From CBDBKL01 sp965206675 (GTDB lineage: Bacteria > Bdellovibrionota > Bdellovibrionia > Bdellovibrionales > JAKFYE01): 25,331 bases of DNA. Under the pieces are notes generated by a model that saw nothing but the letters and a program-made list of their open reading frames with translations, ran no database searches and had not been told where the DNA came from. Where the stretch lies: NCBI GenBank assembly GCA_965206675.1, contig CBDBKL010000001.1, forward strand, positions 1-25,331. Direction: 5' to 3'. Below are positions 1 through 7,203 of the stretch, piece by piece (position 1 is the first letter of the stretch; each line of letters starts with the position of its first letter). Position numbers and translations under genes: made by a program.

Positions 1-415
1 TTATAGACCTTAAGCTGTCTGAGATTTCAACTCTTGGATTGTTTAGAAAAGCTTCGACCACTAAATGCTGACGCCGTATCAACGATACGGGTGTATCGTG
101 ATCGTTATCCATCATAAAAATCAATTCGGCTACAGCAAGGTATATTGGCGTTTGCCCCCTATTATCCATGATATTCATGTCAACCATTGGATTGTTAAGA
201 AGTTTTTCTATAACTTCTGGATCTTTAGATCTTGTTGCAGCCCAGTGGAGTATTGTTTTTCCCCGTTTATTTCTTGCATTTATATTGGCATGAGTGAGAA
301 CGGTTGTTAAATCTCCAGCACGTATAGCGGTTTTAAACTGTTTGAAATCATTCAGATCATTAGCTTGTAATGTAAAAGTAAGGGAAAGAAAAAATAGAAT
401 TTTTTGTACTGTCAT
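1..415 (-). CDS. Exported ankyrin-repeat protein, N-terminal part (cut by window edge)
   Basis: The frame opens with ATG at 415 and stays open to position 1, giving about 138 residues; the C-terminus lies outside the window. Residues 1-18 (MTVQKILFFLSLTFTLQA) look like a Sec signal peptide with a cleavage site near LQA. Ankyrin-type repeats follow: one contains the consensus-like stretch GKTILHWAA and the next GQTPIYLAVA, each followed by helices ending in LLNN or FLNN. Ankyrin repeats are protein-binding scaffolds; an exported one would act in the periplasm, on the surface or outside the cell, with an unknown partner. A GAGAGA stretch about 10 bases before the ATG may serve as ribosome-binding site. 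A second ankyrin gene sits at the other end of the window on the same strand. Repeat identity is secure; function is unknown. Confidence 0.8.
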   Translation of the reverse strand, partial: MTVQKILFFLSLTFTLQANDLNDFKQFKTAIRAGDLTTVLTHANINARNKRGKTILHWAATRSKDPEVIEKLLNNPMVDMNIMDNRGQTPIYLAVAELIFMMDNDHDTPVSLIRRQHLVVEAFLNNPRVEISDSLRSI

Positions 416-897
416 AATTTAAATTTCTCTCGTTTTGTTTAAATCCAAATTGTTTTTATCTTAACAGGCTAGATGTTCTTTAAGTGTCCATGTTGTAATA
501 CCACATTTTTCTAAAACTAGAAAGCAATTTGGGAACGTTCTTCTAAGCGCAGTTTGTTTTTTTGTAAAACCTATCAAATATCGGTTTCGCAACAAAGAAT
601 GACTGTTATCCCTTTTTATAAACCTTGCTGTTTTTTCGAGATAAGTTACGAGTTTGTATCTAAAGGGATGTAAAAAGTTTAAACAATATTACAAAATTCT
701 ATTTTAATATGAGAGGAGAGAAAATTTGTATAAAAGGGAATGTGATTGGAAGTCATTATTTTATGAGGTTTGAGGGTTTAGAATTGGTCCGATATTCGGA
801 CATTTTTTCTTGTTCTATCATTTTAATAGGAAATGAGCTTGGCATTTATATTGCTCCCCCTCAAAAGGCTTTTAATAACCAACCTTAGGAGAGAGTT
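416..897. other. Intergenic region between divergent genes
   Basis: These 482 bases separate the leftward ankyrin gene from the rightward lipoprotein gene. The sequence is AT-rich and I found no convincing open frame or RNA gene. The only clear structure is a perfect short palindrome with a T-run at 787-810, listed separately. Promoters for both flanking genes must lie here, but no -35/-10 pair stands out. Confidence 0.5.
787..810 (+). terminator. Short perfect hairpin followed by a T-run
   Basis: GTCCGA (787-792) and TCGGAC (796-801) form a perfect 6-bp stem around a 3-base loop. They are followed directly by ATTTTTTCTT. This is the shape of a small intrinsic terminator reading rightward. 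It lies about 90 bases before the lipoprotein gene at 898, with no visible gene ending upstream, so it may instead end a short untranslated transcript or be a protein-binding palindrome. Confidence 0.4.
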
Positions 898-2439
898 ATG
901 TATGGCTTTGTAAAAATCATTATTAGTTTACTATTTTGTTTATATTTTTTACCGGGATGTCAGAATGCAACGAATGAATTTCCAAACATTAAGGTAGAGC
1001 TATTAAATAATGATATGGCTTACCAAAGGGGGCGCGATATGCTCCACTTATCAAGTCGGTTCTTTTTCTCTTCAGAACAAGATATTACAATGACAGATGA
1101 TCGGTTTCTTTTTGCGTTTGATAAAACATTTGACCAAAAATTTAAAATGTTAGCGGATTCGATGTGTGTTGTAGATGGGAGAGTTTCCAGGCAATCCAAA
1201 GAACTAGGTCATAATGATTCTGTTATGGTGAGCACTCTTATTCCAATGGAGGCTTTGCTTTATCAAGAATCTTCAGTGGCAAGGTGTGACTTTCAATTTG
1301 AATTAACGGATGAAGATGGAAAAAAGAAAATTTTTGCAGCTGAAAACCTCAATATAAATATAAATAGCAAGTCGGAATGGAGACACTTTTTTCAAAGAAA
1401 GTATGTTGATAGTGAAGCTACAAGCTATCTTATTGATGGAAATCGGACTCTAGTTGGTTTTGATGACTTTCAGGATTATACAGATGTTTCTGTACGTTGC
1501 GAGGATGCTTACTATACAAAAGCTGTCTATAACCCTTATGAATCAACCCTTAATGATATTATGAGTGAGGCTAAAAGACCCTGGAGAAGAGAAAATTTCG
1601 TTCAAAATTGCCAAATAGCTTTAAGGCAAAGGAATGCTCCATATAATTTGGCTTTTACATCTTACTTTTTATACAATTTAGGTGCACCTCAGCTTGTTGT
1701 TGAGAAGTTTGATTTTGTTTTGGACTATCTTAAAGAACCTACTGATCTTATAAAAAGACCTGTATATAAGGCCCAGATTTATAATCCCAGTTCGGTGACT
1801 TTGTATGCTTCGGTGGCAAATTATAATCAAAATTTGCATATGGAACATATTTTTTCATTTGGAGGTGGGCAATATGCTGGAGATCGATACGGAAGAACTG
1901 ATGTGGCTCACAAGAAACTTTTTGCAGAGTTATCGGATGGGAATTTTTTGTTAGAAGATTTGGTATTAGATAATTCTGAAAAATTTATTTTTAAAGTTCT
2001 TCCTAAACAGAGGGTCTTTTTAGATATTTATGCAGATATAGCAAATAACTGCTTAGATTATACACCCCTTTATTATAATCCTGCTCTAACAGGTCAGAAA
2101 ACTTATAATTCCCCTATGGATCACTACAACGCCATGGTTGCTCAGCCAAGTTTGTGGAGAGGTTTTTTAGAACAGTTTACTCCTCCAACGGGAGGAGCTA
2201 TTGTCTTTTCATTTTCTAATGACTTTCCTGGTCTTAATCAGGTGGATGATAAAGGTGGCACCCAAGTGTCTTATCAGTTGTATAGCGAAGACCCTGATAA
2301 GTTTATTCGCACACTGGATATATTTAATGGATACCTTTTACTTCATCCCCATGTGTATCGAAGAGGGTTTGTGCAGAAAGAGGAATTTCGAGATGAGTCT
2401 AAGCTTTACTATCCTGGCGGGTATTGTGGTACCTTTTGA
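898..2439 (+). CDS. Large orphan lipoprotein
   Basis: A 513-residue exported protein of unknown function. The N-terminus is a classic lipoprotein signal: a hydrophobic stretch at residues 5-18, then the lipobox LPGC with the lipidated cysteine at residue 21. A good ribosome-binding site (AGGAGAG at 887-893) lies just before the ATG. The mature part is rich in aromatic and acidic residues and has scattered cysteines, consistent with a folded periplasmic or outer-membrane-anchored domain. No catalytic motif or known family was recognised; the C-terminus ends in a Gly/Tyr-rich YYPGGYCGTF. It appears to be a single-gene unit, converging with trmB after a 53-base gap that shows no obvious terminator. 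The reading frame and lipoprotein nature are secure; the role is not known. Confidence 0.8.
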   Translation: MYGFVKIIISLLFCLYFLPGCQNATNEFPNIKVELLNNDMAYQRGRDMLHLSSRFFFSSEQDITMTDDRFLFAFDKTFDQKFKMLADSMCVVDGRVSRQSKELGHNDSVMVSTLIPMEALLYQESSVARCDFQFELTDEDGKKKIFAAENLNININSKSEWRHFFQRKYVDSEATSYLIDGNRTLVGFDDFQDYTDVSVRCEDAYYTKAVYNPYESTLNDIMSEAKRPWRRENFVQNCQIALRQRNAPYNLAFTSYFLYNLGAPQLVVEKFDFVLDYLKEPTDLIKRPVYKAQIYNPSSVTLYASVANYNQNLHMEHIFSFGGGQYAGDRYGRTDVAHKKLFAELSDGNFLLEDLVLDNSEKFIFKVLPKQRVFLDIYADIANNCLDYTPLYYNPALTGQKTYNSPMDHYNAMVAQPSLWRGFLEQFTPPTGGAIVFSFSNDFPGLNQVDDKGGTQVSYQLYSEDPDKFIRTLDIFNGYLLLHPHVYRRGFVQKEEFRDESKLYYPGGYCGTF

Positions 2440-2492
2440 GATTTCCAAGGGGTATGAATAAAATGGGATTTAGCTTTTGAATTCTATACTTT

Positions 2493-3185
2493 CTAGGATA
2501 GGTTTTTAGCGGATAGGAAGTGAATGTTTAATCCCTTTGAAGACCAGAGATTTTCAAATTGAGTAGAGATATTGTTTTTATAAGGTGAGCTATTGAATAG
2601 ATCTCTCGTGCGAAATGTTGCTTTGTAGTTAGAGTTTTGAACATGGTGTTCTATCCATTCAAAGTAAGCGGGGTGATCTGTCTTGCAATAGATATTGCCT
2701 TCTTTTTTTTGTATAAAGCTGAGAGTTTTTAAGAAGTCACTTTGAATGAGTCGATTTTTGTGGTGCTTTTTTTTAGGCCAGGGGTCTAAGAAATACATAA
2801 AAACGTCTGAGAGTTCATTTTCTGCAAACAAATCTTCTAAAAGGTTTCCATGATAACGGATGACGATGGCGTTGCTGATATTTTGACTTCTTATTTGGCG
2901 TATGGATTGCAAAAGAGGCTTATATTGCAATTCTAGGCCTATTAAATTTCGGTTGGGGTTGCGCTGTCCGTATTTTGCGAGATGTTGGCCGCTGCCGATA
3001 CCGATTTCGAGATCAATGGGGTTATCATTTTGAAATACACTTTTCCAAGAGCCTCTGTATTTTAAGGCTTCTTTTTCATCAAAAAACCATCGGGTGTGTT
3101 TTTTTAGGAGTTCATCTACAAAAATATTAGATGTAGCAAATCGCTTTGTGGATTGAATACGTCTGGAAGCATTGAGGGCTGTCAT
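2493..3185 (-). CDS. trmB: tRNA (guanine-N7-)-methyltransferase TrmB
   Basis: Makes m7G at position 46 of the tRNA variable loop using S-adenosylmethionine. The SAM-binding motif I is visible as LEIGIGSGQHL, followed by the family-specific stretch FLDPWPKKKHHKNR, equivalent to the TrmB PWxKKRHxKRR signature. Length (about 230 residues) is normal for single-subunit bacterial TrmB. The start is uncertain: ATG at 3185 gives MTALNASRRI but has no clear Shine-Dalgarno sequence. An in-frame TTG at 3221 has a weak GAAG five bases before it and would add 12 residues that look unlike the family. The gene stands alone, converging with the lipoprotein gene at 898-2439 and divergent from the small gene at 3610. 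Confidence 0.93.
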   Translation of the reverse strand: MTALNASRRIQSTKRFATSNIFVDELLKKHTRWFFDEKEALKYRGSWKSVFQNDNPIDLEIGIGSGQHLAKYGQRNPNRNLIGLELQYKPLLQSIRQIRSQNISNAIVIRYHGNLLEDLFAENELSDVFMYFLDPWPKKKHHKNRLIQSDFLKTLSFIQKKEGNIYCKTDHPAYFEWIEHHVQNSNYKATFRTRDLFNSSPYKNNISTQFENLWSSKGLNIHFLSAKNLS

Positions 3186-3331
3186 GGAGAATGTGTTATC
3201 AGAGCTTTGGGAAATGAGCAATTATACTTCGTTGATTTTCATTTGATGAAATTTTTAAAAAAGTGTTTTTTTAGTTTAATATATTGATTTCATCTTCCGA
3301 TAAGCTTGCGATGGGAGTCAGGGTAATCAAG

Positions 3332-3450
3332 TCGGACTTTTAAGAAAGCAGTTAGCTACGGGGCGCACAAATCAAATAGAACTTAGTTGATCTACGTCGA
3401 AACGAGATTTGAGTGATTATGGCGAAGAGGATGACGCTTTTTTGATTGAG
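3332..3450 (+). repeat. Palindromic repeat family A, degenerate copy
   Basis: A decayed relative of the intact copy directly downstream. Shared blocks in the same order are CGGAC (3333-3337), TTAGCTACG (3352-3360), the GGGCG that follows, GATTTGAGTGATTA near 3406-3420 and GATGACGCTTTTTTGA near 3430-3445. Its outer arms no longer pair well because the right end reads GATTGAGC where GACCGTCCG is expected. Confidence 0.6.
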
Positions 3451-3461
3451 CTGGTTAGTGT

Positions 3462-3588
3462 CGGACGGTCAAAAAAGTGTTAGCTACGAGGCGTTCAAGC
3501 TCAAACCGAACGGAAGCGTAGTCTTCCTACGTTGGAGTGAAGGTTTGAGTGATTGCAACGAAGTAGATGACGCTTTTTTGACCGTCCG
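3462..3588 (+). repeat. Palindromic repeat family A, intact copy
   Basis: The outer arms 3462-3480 and 3570-3588 are 19-base inverted repeats with one G-T wobble. An inner block CTCAAACC (3500-3507) pairs with GGTTTGAG (3542-3549), and CGTAG (3517-3521) pairs with CTACG (3527-3531) around a short loop, so the whole 127 bases can fold into one long hairpin. A second intact copy lies at 22476-22606; the two copies differ at five base pairs where both partners have changed together. The element sits in the 5' leader of the gene at 3610, five bases before its Shine-Dalgarno sequence. Confidence 0.85.
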
Positions 3589-3609
3589 GGTAAAAGGAGG
3601 AAAAAAACT

Positions 3610-3969
3610 ATGTTACTAAACGAGTTCCTAAATGGAATAAAAACAAATTTCGATTCTAAAAGAAAGGATCTAGAAAAGCGTATGAAAGAGGCTTCGGATA
3701 AGGCCAAAAAAAGTAGCCTGTTTAATGATTTGGTCGTTCCTGCTGTGGAATCAGATAAAACAGAACAGGTGCTGACGTATTTAGAGGATAAATTTAAAGG
3801 CAAATCGAAGGGATCATCTGTTGTTAAGATTGTAAGGAATTTACAGAAAGATATCATTGATCAAAAAACGGTCCATGCGAAAAAAAGCACGGTAAAAACA
3901 AAGGTAAAAGTAGATCTTACTGGTGACAGCAAAGTGAGGAAAAAGAGAAAGAAAAAGGTTAAAGTTTAA
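3610..3969 (+). CDS. Small lysine-rich hypothetical protein
   Basis: A 119-residue, strongly basic protein of unknown function, with a strong ribosome-binding site (AAAGGAGG at 3593-3600) and an ATG start. Residues 1-85 are predicted by eye to be largely helical and highly charged. The last 30 residues are a basic tail ending KVRKKRKKKVKV, similar in style to nucleic-acid-binding tails of histone-H1-like or ribosome-associated proteins, but I cannot assign a family. There is no signal peptide or membrane segment, so it should be cytoplasmic. It is flanked on both sides by members of palindromic repeat family A (3332-3588 upstream, 3978-4034 just after the stop). Coding character is supported by the ribosome-binding site and by an uninterrupted frame with biased composition. 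Nucleic-acid binding is only a guess from charge. Confidence 0.7.
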   Translation: MLLNEFLNGIKTNFDSKRKDLEKRMKEASDKAKKSSLFNDLVVPAVESDKTEQVLTYLEDKFKGKSKGSSVVKIVRNLQKDIIDQKTVHAKKSTVKTKVKVDLTGDSKVRKKRKKKVKV

Positions 3970-3977
3970 CTGTCTTT

Positions 3978-4034
3978 CGTTGAATTAGAGTTTGGGTGAT
4001 TATAGTCAAGTCGATGATGGCTTTTCGGCAGTCC
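3978..4034 (+). repeat. Palindromic repeat family A, right half only
   Basis: Begins nine bases after the stop of the lysine-rich gene. It contains GTTTGGGTGATTATAG, GTCGATGATGGCTTTTCGG and CAGTCC in the order seen in the right half of the intact copies. The left arm is missing, so it cannot fold as a full hairpin. Confidence 0.6.
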
Positions 4035-4108
4035 AACGTGGAAGAGAGAGTCATTTTTTTGCGTAGATACATGTTTTTTTGAGAAGAGTGAAACTTTTCA
4101 GAGTTCTA

Positions 4109-4137
4109 TTGACTTTCTGAATAACAGAGATTAGCTA
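4109..4137 (+). promoter_or_regulatory. Probable promoter of csrA
   Basis: TTGACT (4109-4114) is separated by 17 bases from TAGCTA (4132-4137), a reasonable sigma-70-type pair. Transcription would start near 4144, leaving a leader of about 85 bases before csrA. It is a sequence match only. Confidence 0.45.
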
Positions 4138-4168
4138 CAACCTCTCGGATTATAGAAAATGCGTATCA

Positions 4169-4229
4169 GGGATAGATGGTTCTCCGAGGTGTTTGGAGAA
4201 ATAAATAAGGACGTTAAGGAGTCAGAAAA
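4169..4229 (+). promoter_or_regulatory. csrA leader with GGA motifs and a small hairpin
   Basis: Four GGA motifs occur: in GGGA at 4169-4172, in the hairpin arm GGAGAA (4195-4200), in AAGGAC (4207-4212) and in the Shine-Dalgarno AAGGAG (4216-4221). TTCTCC (4180-4185) pairs with GGAGAA (4195-4200) around a 9-base loop. CsrA binds GGA in loops or next to ribosome-binding sites, so autoregulation of translation is plausible; this is inferred from the family, not shown. Confidence 0.4.
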
Positions 4230-4460
4230 GTGTTGGTACTGACCCGCAAGCTCGGCGAGAGTATAGCTATAGATAACAATATTAAAATTACCGTTGTTCA
4301 GGTTAAAGGTAAGCAGGTTCGTATTGGAATCGAAGCCCCTGAGGATACAAAAATTCATCGTCAGGAAGTTTATACTGCTATTCAGGAGCAAAATAGAACC
4401 TCAGCACAAACATCCCCTCAATCTGTTCGCCACATTTCAAAACTCTTCAAAACAAATTAA
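4230..4460 (+). CDS. csrA: Carbon storage / flagellin translation regulator CsrA
   Basis: A small dimeric RNA-binding protein that blocks translation of target mRNAs by binding GGA sites at their ribosome-binding sites. The 76-residue product begins MLVLTRKLGESI, the canonical CsrA N-terminus. It keeps GIEAPEDTKIHRQEVY, including the RNA-contacting Arg44 of the IHR motif. The start is GTG at 4230 with AAGGAG eight bases upstream. The C-terminal 20 residues are an unconserved polar tail. The next gene is fliW, whose product antagonises CsrA until it is captured by flagellin; this csrA-fliW pairing is typical of flagellated bacteria outside Gammaproteobacteria. The flagellar genes that often precede the pair are absent here, a repeat-flanked small gene being in their place. 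Confidence 0.97.
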   Translation: MLVLTRKLGESIAIDNNIKITVVQVKGKQVRIGIEAPEDTKIHRQEVYTAIQEQNRTSAQTSPQSVRHISKLFKTN

Positions 4461-4570
4461 AAGCCTCTATAGAAAAACAACATTGCCTCGCATCATTTTC
4501 AGTCGGAAGCGAGAGTTTTAATTTCTTGATGTGTGAAATATTTATGGGCATTCTTGAGTGAGGGGTGAGA

Positions 4571-5050
4571 ATGACTGTCCAAACGACCAGGTTCGGAACC
4601 GTAAGGGTCGATGAAAGTATACTTTTTCCCAATGGTATCTTGGGTTTTGAAAGCTTTCGTCAGTTTGCTTTGATAGAAGACCCTGATGAGGGTTTTTTCT
4701 TCTGGTTGCAGTCTTGTCAGAGCCCTGAAGTGGCCTTTCCTGTTTTAGAACCAAAGCGTTTTATGTCCAATTATGAAGTTGTGCTCACGGAGGGTGACAC
4801 GGATTTGTTGGGCATTGCAAGGGTTGATCAGTTCAAGTGTTTTTCTATTATTACAATTCCAGAGAACTTTAGAGATATTACAGCGAATTTAAAAGCTCCT
4901 ATTTTGATTCACTTAAATCAGCGCAGAGGTTATCAGGTGGTACTTCAGGATCATAATTTGGAAATTAAAAAACCTATTTTTTCCCTTTTACAACAAAAAA
5001 TGGGAATTGTAACAAAACCACAAAGCATGGGAGTTAAAGAATTGCATTGA
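4571..5050 (+). CDS. fliW: Flagellar assembly factor FliW (CsrA antagonist)
   Basis: FliW binds CsrA non-competitively and lifts repression of flagellin mRNA; free flagellin sequesters FliW, closing a feedback loop. Family hallmarks visible are an early FGTVRVDESILFPNGILGFE segment, the FALIEDPDEGFFFWLQS segment, and a later ITANLKAPILIHLNQRRGYQ segment. ATG at 4571 is preferred because GAGGGG (4560-4565) lies five bases upstream. A GTG at 4565 would overlap that ribosome-binding site and add only two residues. The 159-residue length is normal. It lies 110 bases after csrA on the same strand and is probably co-transcribed. Confidence 0.95.
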   Translation: MTVQTTRFGTVRVDESILFPNGILGFESFRQFALIEDPDEGFFFWLQSCQSPEVAFPVLEPKRFMSNYEVVLTEGDTDLLGIARVDQFKCFSIITIPENFRDITANLKAPILIHLNQRRGYQVVLQDHNLEIKKPIFSLLQQKMGIVTKPQSMGVKELH

Positions 5051-5096
5051 AATGTGGGTTGTTTAAAGGTTCGGGTTCCATCGCAACCGTTTGTCA

Positions 5097-5126
5097 TTGG
5101 TTTTGGGATAGGCCCTAATCTATAAT
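5097..5126 (+). promoter_or_regulatory. Possible promoter of the rsmE operon
   Basis: A consensus TATAAT at 5121-5126 has a weak -35 TTGGTT at 5097-5102 with an 18-base spacer, which would give a leader of about 13 bases for rsmE. A second TATAAT at 5137-5142 lies only 3 bases before the start codon and has no matching -35. Confidence 0.4.
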
Positions 5127-5145
5127 CCATTGGTCTTATAATGTT

Positions 5146-5919
5146 ATGAGAAGATATTGGTTACCCAAAGAGTCTGATAAGGGTGAGATTGTAGAAATTT
5201 TTGATTCCCCCTATAAGCATATTATTCAGGTGTGTCGACAAACAGTGGGTAGTCGTTTTGAAGTGTTATTTGGTGATGGTAAAGCTCACCTTATAGAACT
5301 TATTGAGGTCTCTCGAAAGAAGGCGATTGGAAAGAAAATAGAGGTCAGGTCGATTGATCTGCTTGGCCCTCCTCATATTCACCTTTGTCTTTCTTTACCA
5401 AAATTTTCTACATTCGAAAAAGTTATCGAAAAAATGGTGGAGCTGGGTGTGTTTGCTATTCATCCTTTTGTCTCTGATTTAAGTTATTTGAAAAAACCAA
5501 ATCGGATTTCGGAAAATAGAATACAACGTTGGGAAGCTATTGCCAAAGCTGCAACAGAGCAAACAGGCAGGGGAGATTTGATTAATCTCTATCCTGTGCG
5601 TTCTATGATGGGTGTGGTTGAGCTTATAAATCCCTCTTCTTTAAAGAAGGGGATTTTTCTTTACGAAGGAGAAGCCGATAGGACTCTTTCTCAGGTTTTA
5701 AGAAAAGACTTTTTTTCAACGAAACTTAAAGAAATTTGGATCATTGTGGGAAGTGAGGGTGGATTTTCTCAGAATGAGGTTAATCGATTAAGCACCTGTG
5801 GTTTGGTTCCTGTGACTCTAGGGGAGCAAATACTGCGAGTCGAAACAGCTTGCGTGGCGATTTGTAGCATCTTAAAGTACTTACGTGAAGAGTCCAAAGG
5901 GGAAGGCTATGAAAGATAA
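5146..5919 (+). CDS. rsmE: 16S rRNA (uracil1498-N3)-methyltransferase RsmE
   Basis: Methylates N3 of U1498 in helix 44 of 16S rRNA with SAM; a SPOUT-class enzyme with a knotted SAM site. The SPOUT signatures are clear in the C-terminal half: IIVGSEGGFSQNEV and LGEQILRVETACV. In the middle, KMVELGVFAIHPF and KAATEQTGRG match conserved family segments. The 257-residue length is usual. No Shine-Dalgarno sequence precedes the ATG, and consensus -10 boxes lie very close upstream, so the transcript may have a very short leader. The last 11 bases overlap the start of the next gene, indicating translational coupling. Confidence 0.95.
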   Translation: MRRYWLPKESDKGEIVEIFDSPYKHIIQVCRQTVGSRFEVLFGDGKAHLIELIEVSRKKAIGKKIEVRSIDLLGPPHIHLCLSLPKFSTFEKVIEKMVELGVFAIHPFVSDLSYLKKPNRISENRIQRWEAIAKAATEQTGRGDLINLYPVRSMMGVVELINPSSLKKGIFLYEGEADRTLSQVLRKDFFSTKLKEIWIIVGSEGGFSQNEVNRLSTCGLVPVTLGEQILRVETACVAICSILKYLREESKGEGYER

Positions 5920-6745
5920 TCAGAAAGATATTGTCGATGAGTTTGAATTTAAACCATTAACTGAAGGATTGGGTTTTCATGATAAGGAAGAATCCAGTTA
6001 CTCACCTGTTGATGTAACACGTAAAGCCCCCCTTCAGGATAGAGGCGTTCATTTTGCGATTCCCGATAAGGATTTTATAGAGGAGGAAGAAGTACCGTCG
6101 GTGAAAACCTCTCAAGTTAGTTCTGCCTCTGTCCCTGGATTTCAATCACAGAAGTATAAATCAAATCAGAACCCTGTGAGCGAGAATATAGATTCATCTG
6201 TAAATAGAAATCAAAGTAGTGATCAGGAACTAAAAAAACATGAAGAACAGCACCTTTCAATGGATTGGCAAGCTGTAAGAAAAGAAGAAAAACAAGAAAA
6301 AGTTTATTTGGAAGAGGCGATGCCTCATGTAGCGGCTATGTTTTTTGATTTTTTTGCAATTCTCGCTATGGTATGTGGTTGTCTTTTTATTCTCCTAACA
6401 GTCACTGGTGTTGAACTTAGTGCTGTGATACAGAGTGCGCAAATAGATATCGGAGTTCGAATGAGTGTTTTTGCGTTAATTATTTCAGTTCTGCTTTTTT
6501 ACACAACAGTATCGAGGAGTTTTTTTAATTCTACACTAGGGGAATGGACATTTGATCTACAGGTTGGTTCCGAAAGAGATTTTAAATCTGTTTGGTATCC
6601 TGTGAAAACTTTTTGGCGACAATTTGTTTTAATAGCAATGGGTGGAGTTTTTGTTCCTCTTTTTTCATGGATTTTAAGAAAAGATGTAGCCTATTGGTTG
6701 ACAGGTTTAAGGCTTTATAAGAAACACGTGAAGTGGGAATCGTAA
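5909..6745 (+). CDS. RDD-type membrane protein with disordered N-terminus
   Basis: A 278-residue protein. Residues 1-135 are charged, Ser/Gln/Glu-rich and probably disordered. The remainder carries three hydrophobic segments at about 142-168, 182-201 and 236-256. Between the second and third, the stretch STLGEWTFDLQV resembles the conserved turn of RDD-family proteins (T-x-G-x-x-x-x-x-L-x-V), which supports an RDD-like assignment even though the first-helix Arg is replaced. RDD proteins are small inner-membrane proteins, mostly of unknown or transport-related function. The ATG at 5909 is chosen because GGGGAAGG precedes it; it overlaps rsmE by 11 bases. It overlaps the heptose adenylyltransferase gene at its 3' end by 13 bases, so rsmE, this gene and rfaE2 read as one operon. 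Confidence 0.65.
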   Translation: MKDNQKDIVDEFEFKPLTEGLGFHDKEESSYSPVDVTRKAPLQDRGVHFAIPDKDFIEEEEVPSVKTSQVSSASVPGFQSQKYKSNQNPVSENIDSSVNRNQSSDQELKKHEEQHLSMDWQAVRKEEKQEKVYLEEAMPHVAAMFFDFFAILAMVCGCLFILLTVTGVELSAVIQSAQIDIGVRMSVFALIISVLLFYTTVSRSFFNSTLGEWTFDLQVGSERDFKSVWYPVKTFWRQFVLIAMGGVFVPLFSWILRKDVAYWLTGLRLYKKHVKWES

Positions 6746-7203
6746 TTGAGTCAAATGCTATAGAAGAAAATCTCCGTCAGTTAAGAAGAGGGAACCGCAT
6801 TGTTTTTACAAATGGATGCTTTGATATTCTACATGTCGGTCATCAAAGATATCTTCAGCAAGCTAAGTCATTAGGGGATTTTTTGTTCGTTGGGTTAAAC
6901 TCTGACGAAAGTATTTCTCGTCTAAAAGGAAAATCCCGACCTATAAATACATTTGATGATCGTGCAGAATTGCTGGCGGGTTTAGAAGTTGTCGATTTTG
7001 TGTGTCAGTTTACACAGGATACTCCTTTAAATCTGATTAAAAAGGTTAAGCCAGATATCCTGGTTAAAGGAGGAGATTGGGAAGTGAGTAAAATTGTAGG
7101 GGCAGAGTTTGTTCTTGGTTATGGGGGACAAGTTAAGAGCTTGAATTATTATCGGGGTTATTCAACCACAGAGATTTTAAAAAAGAATCAAACGGACTGT
7201 TGA
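6733..7203 (+). CDS. rfaE2: D-glycero-beta-D-manno-heptose 1-phosphate adenylyltransferase
   Basis: Transfers AMP from ATP to heptose-1-phosphate, making ADP-heptose for the inner core of lipopolysaccharide. It corresponds to the C-terminal domain of the fused enzyme HldE; here it is a stand-alone 156-residue protein. The nucleotidyltransferase signature is FTNGCFDILHVGHQRYL (HxGH motif), followed by GLNSDESISRLKGKSRP and VKGGDW, and a late YSTTEIL (S/T-T-x-I-I-like) motif. The kinase half is not in this window. The GTG start at 6733 overlaps the preceding gene, consistent with coupling; no strong ribosome-binding site is seen. The final codons, TDC and the TGA stop, lie inside the arm of a palindromic repeat. 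Confidence 0.9.
   Translation: MGIVIESNAIEENLRQLRRGNRIVFTNGCFDILHVGHQRYLQQAKSLGDFLFVGLNSDESISRLKGKSRPINTFDDRAELLAGLEVVDFVCQFTQDTPLNLIKKVKPDILVKGGDWEVSKIVGAEFVLGYGGQVKSLNYYRGYSTTEILKKNQTDC

Larger units (their letters stand above)
3186..3609. other. Intergenic region filled by two palindromic repeats
   Basis: The gap between trmB (leftward) and the lysine-rich gene (rightward) is mostly occupied by two tandem members of the palindromic repeat family, at about 3332-3450 and 3462-3588. The 3189-3330 part is AT-rich without a recognised element. The second palindrome ends just before the AAAGGAGG ribosome-binding site (3593-3600) of the gene at 3610. Confidence 0.6.

Noticed and set aside
65..310. 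An 81-codon + strand frame at the left edge
   Set aside because: It is antisense to the ankyrin gene, which has a signal peptide and repeat consensus; the + frame has neither motif nor ribosome-binding site.
4487..4513. CTCGC/GCGAG hairpin between csrA and fliW as a terminator
   Set aside because: The stem is only 5 bp with a 17-base loop and no clean T-run; not strong enough to separate csrA from fliW.
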